Positions 1 through 5,338 of a DNA stretch of 5,338 bases are shown in pieces; within the stretch, counting starts at the first letter, position 1, and every line of letters starts with the position of its first letter. The position numbers were made by a program, and so were the translations under genes. Below the pieces are notes generated by a model, which was not told where the DNA came from, searched no databases, and saw nothing but the letters and a program-made list of their open reading frames with translations. Location: the NCBI GenBank assembly GCA_026417815.1, contig JAOACN010000086.1, positions 1 through 5,338 of the forward strand. The letters run 5' to 3'. The DNA is from Chloroflexaceae bacterium. GTDB taxonomy: Bacteria; Chloroflexota; Chloroflexia; Chloroflexales; Chloroflexaceae.

Positions 1-139
1 CGGCATGATTGACCTGGTCGTGCCGCGTAACGAACTGCGCGACGTGCTCGCCCGCCTGCTGCGCCACTACGACCGCCGGCGCCAGACCGAGCGCCTGCCG
101 GCGAGCGAGGCGCCGGCCTATGCCAATGGGAGGCCCTGA
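1..139 (+). CDS. accD: Acetyl-CoA carboxylase carboxyltransferase subunit beta, C-terminal end (partial)
   Basis: Only the last 45 codons are present; the gene enters from the left edge in the frame starting at base 2 and stops at TGA 137-139. The fragment opens with GMIDLVVPRNELRDVLARLL, which matches the usual end of AccD, where a Gly-Met-Ile-Asp turn is followed by a helix with an LR..LA.LL pattern. About 25 polar, Arg- and Pro-containing residues follow as a divergent tail. AccD pairs with AccA to form the carboxyltransferase that moves CO2 from carboxybiotin to acetyl-CoA in the cytoplasm. Its zinc ribbon and catalytic core lie outside the window. Identity is supported both by this motif and by the directly following accA, with which its stop codon overlaps by one base. 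Propionyl-CoA-type carboxyltransferases can end similarly, but the accA partner makes accD the better call. Confidence 0.87.
   Translation, partial: GMIDLVVPRNELRDVLARLLRHYDRRRQTERLPASEAPAYANGRP
128..133 (+). promoter_or_regulatory. Ribosome binding site of accA
   Basis: GGGAGG lies inside the last codons of accD and 5 nt before the ATG at 139-141. It is a good Shine-Dalgarno match and fixes the accA start, even though that start gives an AccA shorter at its N-terminus than the E. coli protein. The accD stop and accA start share one base (TGATG), so reinitiation by terminating ribosomes is also likely. Confidence 0.7.
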
Positions 140-1008
140 TGGAGCAGCAGCAAGTCGTAACGGCGAACCAGGAACAACTGACCGCCTGGGATCGGGTGCT
201 CCGCGCCCGGCAGCCGCAGCGCCCCCATACGCTGGATTATGTCTTCGCGCTGTGCGAGGAGTTTGTCGAACTCCACGGCGATCGGCGCTTCGGCGATGAT
301 CCTGCCGTGGTCGGCGGCCTCGCCGCCTTTGGCGAGCGCACCGTGGTGGTGATCGGCCACCAGAAGGGCAGCGACACCCGCGAGAACATGCGCCGCAACT
401 TTGGCATGCCCCACCCCGAGGGGTATCGCAAGGCCCTGCGGTTGATGCGCCACGCCGAGAAGTTCGGCCTGCCGCTGATCTGCTTCGTTGACACCCCGGG
501 CGCCAACCCCAACAAGGAGTCGGAGGAGCGCGGCCAGGCCAACGCGATTGCCGAGTGCATCCAGGCGATGACCAACCTGCGCACACCGATCGTGGCGGCG
601 GTGATCGGCGAGGGTGGCAGCGGCGGGGCGCTGGCGATCAGCGTGGGTGATCGCATTCTGATGCAGGAGAACGCGATCTACTCCGTGGCCTCGCCCGAGG
701 CCGCAGCCTCGATCCTCTGGCGCGATGCCGCCCGGGCGCCCGATGCCGCCAGCGCCCTGAAGCTCACTGCCCAGGATCTCTACGCCCTGGAGATCATTGA
801 CGAGGTGGTGCCCGAACCGCCCGGCGGCGCGCACCTGAACCCCCAGGAGGCGATTACCACCCTCGGGAAGCGCATCCAGGCGCACCTCGATGAGTTGTGC
901 GCCCTGGACCTGCCAACGCTGCTGGAGCGCCGCTATGCCAAGTATCGCGCGATGGGCCGCTATCAGGAACTCGCCGATGTGCTGCTGCGTTCGGTCAAAC
1001 GGGGGTGA
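139..1008 (+). CDS. accA: Acetyl-CoA carboxylase carboxyltransferase subunit alpha
   Basis: Complete at 289 residues. AccA is the alpha half of the cytoplasmic carboxyltransferase that, with AccD, makes malonyl-CoA from acetyl-CoA and carboxybiotin. Seen: the crotonase-fold AccA signature set in the right order, namely PQRPHTLDYV (26-35), GHQKG (73-77), RRNFGMP (85-91), PEGYRKALRLM (93-103), DTPGA (118-122), EERGQ (129-133), GEGGSGGALA (157-166, the Gly-rich oxyanion/carboxybiotin region), SPEAAASILW (185-194) and PEPPGGAH (225-232). E. coli AccA, as I recall it, is about 30 residues longer, mainly because of an N-terminal helical extension; here that extension is mostly missing. The start is supported by GGGAGG 5 nt upstream and by the 1-nt overlap with the accD stop. 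One oddity is that the usual GAYPG after DTP is replaced by GANPN (121-125). The gene converges on the kinase gene, 99 bp away. Function is confident from the motifs. Confidence 0.96.
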   Translation: MEQQQVVTANQEQLTAWDRVLRARQPQRPHTLDYVFALCEEFVELHGDRRFGDDPAVVGGLAAFGERTVVVIGHQKGSDTRENMRRNFGMPHPEGYRKALRLMRHAEKFGLPLICFVDTPGANPNKESEERGQANAIAECIQAMTNLRTPIVAAVIGEGGSGGALAISVGDRILMQENAIYSVASPEAAASILWRDAARAPDAASALKLTAQDLYALEIIDEVVPEPPGGAHLNPQEAITTLGKRIQAHLDELCALDLPTLLERRYAKYRAMGRYQELADVLLRSVKRG

Positions 1009-1036
1009 TTGCTGAAGGCGCAAGTAAAGGCTTTTT

Positions 1037-1059
1037 CTGGGAGGGCCTCGCCCTCCCAG
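1037..1059. terminator. Perfect 10-bp hairpin between convergent genes, possible bidirectional terminator
   Basis: CTGGGAGGGC (1037-1046) pairs exactly with GCCCTCCCAG (1050-1059) around the loop CTC. The hairpin begins 29 nt after the accA stop and lies about 48 nt past the kinase stop on the other strand, the right place for a shared transcription end. It is not a canonical intrinsic terminator. The T-run TTTTT (1032-1036) sits before the hairpin on the plus strand, so it reads as A's after the hairpin on the minus strand, and C's follow on the plus strand. It could instead be a U-tract-free terminator, an mRNA 3'-end stabiliser, or part of a dispersed intergenic repeat. Confidence 0.5.
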
Positions 1060-1072
1060 CCCCCCTTCCGGC

Positions 1073-1104
1073 AATCCAAAATCCAAAATCCAAAATCCAA
1101 AATC
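1073..1104. repeat. Tandem heptanucleotide repeat, AATCCAA x 4.6
   Basis: Four perfect copies of AATCCAA plus the first four bases of a fifth run without a mismatch. On the minus strand the array reads as repeated GATTTTG, beginning 3 bases past the TAG stop of the kinase gene. It is strikingly AT-rich next to GC-rich genes. It resembles the short tandem heptamer repeats known between genes in filamentous cyanobacteria and, from memory, similar arrays in Chloroflexota. No function is evident; slippage-driven copy-number variation is expected. Confidence 0.9.
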
Positions 1105-1107
1105 GCA

Positions 1108-3633
1108 CTATCCTGGCTTCCACAGGGTAATCACCCCATCGCCCGAACTCGAGGCGAGCAAGGCGCCCGTCGGCGCAAAGGCCAGGCCCACTACGCCGCT
1201 GCTGTGCCCGGTGAGCACCTGCCGCAAGGCGCCGTCAACCGTCTGCCAGAGGCGGATCTCCCCGTCAATGCCGCCTGCCGCCGCCACCAGGCCCTCGGGA
1301 TGAAGCGCAACCGTCCGCACGCTGCTCGCATGCCCCTGCAACCGGTGGCGTAGCGTTCCCGCCTCCAGGTCCCACAGCAACACCGGCCCCTCCCCGCTGG
1401 TGGAGAGGAGCAGCGTGCCGTCCCTGCTGTACGCCAGACCGATCACCCCGCCGCGATGGCCCTCCAGCAGGCTCTTTACCGTGCCGCGGGTCAGGTCATA
1501 GAGCCTGATGCGCCCGTCGCCACAACCCACGGCCAGGCTGTGCCCTCCCGGGCCGACCGCCAGGCTCAGGGCGCCTCCTTCGGGCACGATGCGTTCGAGC
1601 AGCGCCCCGTCGCTCGCCCGCCACAGGCACACCACCCGGTCGGCTCCAGTGGTGATCAGCATGTTCCCCGAGGGGCCAAAGACGACGCTACTGAAGTAGC
1701 CCCGGTTGCCCCCCACGGCGCGGAGCAGGCGTCCCGTGCGGATCTGCCACAGCCGGACAACCTCGCTGCCCCCGGTTGCGGCGACGAACTGGCCATCAGG
1801 GCTGAAGGCCACGCTGAGGACATTGCCGCCCTGTTCATCGAGCAGCGCCGTTTGCGCTCCGTCGGTCGTGCGCCAGAGCCGCACCGTGCCATCCCAGCCG
1901 CCCGAGGCCAGCAACCGGCCATCGGGCGACAGATCGAGACCCCAGACGGCGCCGCGATGGCCGTCGAGCCGGCGCAGGGGCCGGACCGTTCCCCCCTCCC
2001 AGTCAGGCGGGCGCTGCCCAACTACACCGCGCACCCACAGCGCCCGCCAGCGGGAGAGTTGGGCCTGGAGTTCGACGCGGAAGGCGACGCCGGAACGGTC
2101 ACGCAGGAGCAGCGTGCCCTGGAGCCGGCCTCCATCGCTCAGGCGGCGCATGTCGGCGGTCACCTTGAAGCGGTACTGCTGGCCAGGGCGCAGACTGAGC
2201 GCCGGTTGCGCGGGCAAGGCCCAGCGGGGCGTTTCGATCTCCAGGCGCAGCAAGCGCCGGCCCGCGTTGGAGAGGACCACCCACTCGGCGCGCCGCTCGT
2301 CCAGGCCGAGGGTTCCGTAGTTGACCACGCGCCGGTCGGCCACCAGGCGCGGAGGCGCCGCGCCGAAGTCCGCCGGATCGAGCATGGCGAGGAGTTCATC
2401 GAGGGCGGCATCGGGATCGGTCGGGTTGCGGGTGACGATCGCGCGCATATCGGCAGCAAGCTTATTGCGCCCCCACAACTGCGTTACCTGGTCGGGAAGG
2501 GCGCCGTAGAGCCAGGTCACGGCCTGTTCCCAGTGGTTCTCGGCCCAGAGGGCCAGGGCGTGCTCATCGGGAATGGACGTGCCGTCGGGCGCCTGGAGGG
2601 GGGAACGTTTCGGTGGCGAGATCAGCCGCTCGAGGGCGGCAACCAGTTCCGCAGCGCTGGGCCGGTCCTCGGGGCGGAAGGCCAGGCCACGGGCGATCAG
2701 CGCCGCCACGTCGGGATGCAGGCTGGGATTGAGGCTCCGCACCGGCGGAAAGGGATTGATGGCCCCACGGAGAAAATCGGGCAACTCGGCGCGGGTCAGG
2801 GTGGGCTGGTGACCGGTAAGAATGGTGTGCAGCGTGGCCGCCAGCGCGTATACATCGCTGCGCGGCTCGGCCTGGCCGCGCCACTGCTCCGGGGGCGTGA
2901 AGCCGAGCGTGCCGGCAAGTTGCGTGTGCTGGGAGTTGAGATCGGGTTGCACGGGCGCTACCCGCGAGAGACCAAAGTCAATCAGCCAGACCCGCCCGGC
3001 GCTATCAATGATGATATTCGAGGGTTTCACATCGCGATGGAGCACCGGCTCGGGGCGCCGGCTGTGCATGTAGGCCAGGGCCGCGGCCACGTCGCGGACG
3101 ATGGGCAGGGCGATTTCGGGGGGCAGGACGCCGTCGCGTTCGCGCACGATCTGGCTGAGGTCGCGGCCCTCGACGTACTTCATCACCAGCACACCCTGCT
3201 CGGGCAGATACTCGTAGATCTCGGGAATATTGGGATGGCCGGGGGTGTTGAGCGTTACCAGCAGTTCGGCCTCACGGGCGAAGTTGCGCGCGGCGAACTC
3301 GCGGGTACGGGCGCTCCAGGCCGGATTGGGGCTATGGCGCTTGGCGACGGCGAAGCGGTTCAACTGCCGGTCGTTGACCAGGTAGGCCTCGGCGAAACCG
3401 CCTTTGCCAATCGCCCGTTCCACGATGTAGCGGCCCTGCGGATCAATCGCCGCGCCGCGGGGCAACCCGGCCTGCGACGCGCCGGCCACGCCGGACCGCG
3501 TCGCCGCCGCCCCGTCCGTGGGCGACGTCACGGGGATGGTCGGCGCGACCCGCGCGCCACAGGCGTTGCAGAAGCGTGAGCCTGAAGGATTGGCATGCCC
3601 GCACGTCGGGCAGATTACAGCGGGAGGCGCCAT
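1108..3633 (-). CDS. Zinc-ribbon Ser/Thr protein kinase with C-terminal seven-repeat WD40 propeller
   Basis: Complete at 841 residues, ATG at 3633-3631, TAG at 1110-1108. Residues 8-25 form a zinc ribbon (C8, C11, C22, C25). A Hanks-type kinase domain spans about 69-337: glycine loop IGKGGFAEAY (75-84, third Gly replaced by Ala81), ATP lysine K98, likely alpha-C glutamate E121, HRDVKPSN (199-206, catalytic D201), DFG (219-221), PPE in place of APE (247-249) and D260 of SDVYAL. All catalytic residues are present, so it should be active; S234, T237 and T242 in the activation loop are possible phosphosites. Residues about 355-425 look helical and about 430-525 look like an Ig-type beta sandwich. 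Residues 554-841 hold seven WD40 repeats, enough for a closed propeller; repeats 1, 5, 6 and 7 keep the GH dipeptide while 2-4 have lost it. There is no membrane segment, so it is probably cytoplasmic. The kinase-WD40 layout recalls PkwA of Thermomonospora curvata. Its substrate is unknown. The start is supported because the zinc ribbon follows at once; the Shine-Dalgarno is weak and the VanW stop is 3 nt upstream, suggesting translational coupling. Confidence 0.95.
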   Translation of the reverse strand: MAPPAVICPTCGHANPSGSRFCNACGARVAPTIPVTSPTDGAAATRSGVAGASQAGLPRGAAIDPQGRYIVERAIGKGGFAEAYLVNDRQLNRFAVAKRHSPNPAWSARTREFAARNFAREAELLVTLNTPGHPNIPEIYEYLPEQGVLVMKYVEGRDLSQIVRERDGVLPPEIALPIVRDVAAALAYMHSRRPEPVLHRDVKPSNIIIDSAGRVWLIDFGLSRVAPVQPDLNSQHTQLAGTLGFTPPEQWRGQAEPRSDVYALAATLHTILTGHQPTLTRAELPDFLRGAINPFPPVRSLNPSLHPDVAALIARGLAFRPEDRPSAAELVAALERLISPPKRSPLQAPDGTSIPDEHALALWAENHWEQAVTWLYGALPDQVTQLWGRNKLAADMRAIVTRNPTDPDAALDELLAMLDPADFGAAPPRLVADRRVVNYGTLGLDERRAEWVVLSNAGRRLLRLEIETPRWALPAQPALSLRPGQQYRFKVTADMRRLSDGGRLQGTLLLRDRSGVAFRVELQAQLSRWRALWVRGVVGQRPPDWEGGTVRPLRRLDGHRGAVWGLDLSPDGRLLASGGWDGTVRLWRTTDGAQTALLDEQGGNVLSVAFSPDGQFVAATGGSEVVRLWQIRTGRLLRAVGGNRGYFSSVVFGPSGNMLITTGADRVVCLWRASDGALLERIVPEGGALSLAVGPGGHSLAVGCGDGRIRLYDLTRGTVKSLLEGHRGGVIGLAYSRDGTLLLSTSGEGPVLLWDLEAGTLRHRLQGHASSVRTVALHPEGLVAAAGGIDGEIRLWQTVDGALRQVLTGHSSGVVGLAFAPTGALLASSSGDGVITLWKPG

Positions 3634-3636
3634 AGG

Positions 3637-5338
3637 TTAGCCGGTTCCACGGACAAAGATGTTCGGCCAGGCCCGGAAGCGGGTGAAAAACGCCTCCCGG
3701 CTCACTTCGGCCCCATCCTCAACGATCACCCGATACACGGTGATGTCGCGCCCGCTGCGGGCCATGTCGCTCTGGCGCACGGTACCCCGCGGCAGGGTCG
3801 GGTCATCAACATAGACCGGCTCCGCCGGGGCACGCACCTCGTTGGTGATCAGCGGCCCCTCCAGTTGCACCTGCCGGGTGGGTGGCGCGCCATAGAGTTG
3901 CACCGTCAGCACCTGGTTCACGTCGTCCACTTCGGTCTGCATCAGCAGCCATGCTCCAGTATCATTAACGAACTTCAGGTCGGCGACCCCGGTGTAGATG
4001 GCCGCGTCGAGACCCTGACCATCACCGTAGGGTCCCAGTCCGAAGCGATCGTACCAGCTAATGTAAAAGGCGTGGGCGTGGCGCTCGGTAATCGGCAGCC
4101 CGGCCCAGAACCCGGCGCGGAACACGGTGGTGGAAACCTGGCAGACGCCGCCGCCCCATTCGAGTTGCGTGCGGTTGCCGATGATCGCGTAGCCCTCGAC
4201 GAAGCCATTTTCGGCGTTGACCTCGCCAAGCTGGCGATTGAACGAAAACTCTTCGTCAGGGGCGATCAGGACCCCGTCCATACGGCGCGCCCCGGCCTTG
4301 ATGTTGGTGATCCGGTAGGCGGCGGAGCCAGCGAAGCTGCTCTTCCCTTCGGCGATCAGTCCGGTGATGCCGAGGCTGTCGAGGTTCGCGGCGGTGATCC
4401 GGGGTTGCAACTCGTCCACCGGGAGGGTCAGGGTCCGGGTAAGGGGCGAGGGGCTGAGGAGCAACTGGTGCAGGGCCGTCGTGGTCTCCTCCTGTCGGAG
4501 GCGCCAGCCGGGCCGGCCCGGTTCAACGATCCGCAGCGCCCCATCGGCAAAGCGCAGGCGCGGCTCGGCGGTGCCGGTATCAACCTGCTGGGCCAGCCCC
4601 TCCACGGCGCGGGCAAGGCGCTCGGCATCCACCCGCAACTCCAGCCGGCCCGCAACGGGTTCGACGCGCAACAACTCCGCCAGGCGCTCCGGCTCCCAGA
4701 GCCAGACGCGCTCGTTATGGCGCATTTCAATCGGACTCTGGAGCAAGGCGACCGCCTGGCTCTGCGCGGCGACGAGGGCCTCATCGCCGATCGGCGGGTC
4801 AAGCCGGCGGGTTCGCACGGGCACCTCACGGGGCCGCAGGTCGCGCAGGGCCAGCAGCACGTCGTTCGCGGTCGCGTCCACCAGCACCTGCACCCCGGCG
4901 GCGCCGGGCGTGCCGACCACACGGGCAGTGGCGATGCTCAGGGCGGCATTCTCCGGCGGGCGCTCAATCAGCAGCGCCAGACCGAGCAGATAACTCTGCA
5001 AGGCCCGCTGGTCCACCACCAGGCGCGGGGTAACGTCGATACCGTAGCGCCAGAGTTGCCACAGTTCGCGCAGGCGGGTCAGCGGATCGCCGTGGCGCCC
5101 GGCGGTTACGGCGGCCCTGGCCACTGCCTCGGCATCGAAGCGCGCCCCCAGCTCGGCGAGCGAGGGCGTCCAGGTCTCGCTGGCGTAGGTCAGAGCGATG
5201 GGCTGCGACAGGAAGGGGCGGTAGCGCTCGGCGAGTTCGGCGCTGATCGTCTCGCGGGGCAACCCGGCGACGGGCTGCCCCTGGATCGACACGCCGGGAA
5301 GGGCCGTATCGGGGTAGACGAGGTCCAGGGTATAGGGA
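3637..5338 (-). CDS. VanW family protein with peptidoglycan-binding-like domains (5' end outside window)
   Basis: A 566-residue fragment reading in from the right edge and ending at TAA 3639-3637. A GTG at 5292-5290 could be taken as the start, but the frame stays open to the edge. The 15 codons before it encode YTLDLVYPDTALPG leading into VSIQGQPVAG, the usual N-terminal YPGV.VAG.. stretch of VanW proteins, so the true start and any signal peptide or membrane anchor lie beyond the window. In order: two PG_binding_4-like regions (about 5175-4810 and 4800-4390; PIGDEAL opens the second), then the VanW domain (about 4370-3940) with FSFNRQLG, GGGVCQVSTT (4155-4126), ITERHAHAFY and ADLKFVNDTG. 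The C-terminus (about 3850-3640), with DDPTLPRGT and a tyrosine-containing strand then EVSREAF, resembles a degenerate G5 domain. VanW is named from vancomycin-resistance clusters, but its biochemical role is unresolved and it is widespread in non-resistant bacteria. Probably an extracytoplasmic cell-wall-associated protein. It precedes the kinase gene by 3 nt. Confidence 0.92.
   Translation of the reverse strand, partial: PYTLDLVYPDTALPGVSIQGQPVAGLPRETISAELAERYRPFLSQPIALTYASETWTPSLAELGARFDAEAVARAAVTAGRHGDPLTRLRELWQLWRYGIDVTPRLVVDQRALQSYLLGLALLIERPPENAALSIATARVVGTPGAAGVQVLVDATANDVLLALRDLRPREVPVRTRRLDPPIGDEALVAAQSQAVALLQSPIEMRHNERVWLWEPERLAELLRVEPVAGRLELRVDAERLARAVEGLAQQVDTGTAEPRLRFADGALRIVEPGRPGWRLRQEETTTALHQLLLSPSPLTRTLTLPVDELQPRITAANLDSLGITGLIAEGKSSFAGSAAYRITNIKAGARRMDGVLIAPDEEFSFNRQLGEVNAENGFVEGYAIIGNRTQLEWGGGVCQVSTTVFRAGFWAGLPITERHAHAFYISWYDRFGLGPYGDGQGLDAAIYTGVADLKFVNDTGAWLLMQTEVDDVNQVLTVQLYGAPPTRQVQLEGPLITNEVRAPAEPVYVDDPTLPRGTVRQSDMARSGRDITVYRVIVEDGAEVSREAFFTRFRAWPNIFVRGTG

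Noticed and set aside
118..1086. 322-codon minus-strand open frame opposite accA
   Set aside because: The plus strand carries every AccA motif; the minus frame has no recognisable domain and would run through the intergenic hairpin and into the repeat.
1073..1104. Possible CRISPR array
   Set aside because: The repeats are 7 bp and directly abutting, with no spacers; this is a simple tandem repeat.
1009..1107. Small gene or sRNA in the accA-kinase gap
   Set aside because: The gap is 99 bp and filled mostly by a hairpin and a tandem repeat; there is no start with a ribosome site and no clear promoter.
1456..3579. 707-codon plus-strand open frame opposite the kinase gene
   Set aside because: It is the antisense shadow of a GC-rich gene. 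Its translation is low-complexity Ala/Gly/Arg/Pro/His text with no recognisable motif, whereas the minus strand encodes a complete kinase and WD40 domain.
4364..4993. 209-codon plus-strand frame, and a 164-codon minus frame at 4428-4922, inside the VanW gene
   Set aside because: Both have Arg/Ser/Ala-rich compositions typical of out-of-frame GC-rich DNA and overlap the well-supported VanW frame.
3637..5338. Vancomycin-resistance determinant
   Set aside because: The VanW domain alone does not indicate resistance; no vanH/A/X or vanR/S genes are present, and VanW proteins are common in bacteria without such resistance.

Overview
The window is a GC-rich piece of bacterial chromosome with two convergent gene pairs and almost no spare DNA. 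The likely source is a member of the Chloroflexota, class Chloroflexia (Roseiflexus/Chloroflexus relatives). This rests on three things: an adjacent accD-accA pair with a short AccA, a zinc-ribbon/Ser-Thr kinase/WD40 protein, and a VanW protein with paired peptidoglycan-binding-like domains. The assignment is inferred from gene content and style, not from a marker gene.

Plus strand, 1-1008: the last codons of accD (carboxyltransferase beta subunit of acetyl-CoA carboxylase) run into a complete accA (alpha subunit) with a 1-nt stop/start overlap. The two subunits together transfer the carboxyl group from carboxybiotin to acetyl-CoA to make malonyl-CoA, the first committed step of fatty acid synthesis. 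In phototrophic Chloroflexia that use the 3-hydroxypropionate bicycle, the same enzyme also serves carbon fixation.

Intergenic, 1009-1107: this 99-bp strip between convergent genes holds a perfect 10-bp hairpin (1037-1059) and an AT-rich tandem heptamer array, AATCCAA x 4.6 (1073-1104). The array ends 3 bp from the kinase stop codon. This is the only non-coding DNA of any size in the window and its most unusual sequence.

Minus strand, 5338-1108: a VanW-family envelope protein, cut off at its 5' end by the window edge, is followed after 3 nt by an 841-residue soluble protein with zinc ribbon, Ser/Thr kinase, beta-sandwich-like and seven-bladed WD40 regions. The spacing implies co-transcription and probably translational coupling. 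The pairing suggests, but does not prove, that the kinase works with cell-surface or cell-wall functions.

I did not find a clear new system such as a defence island, CRISPR array, RNA gene or mobile element. The kinase architecture, its coupling to VanW, and the hairpin plus heptamer element are the points worth a second look.
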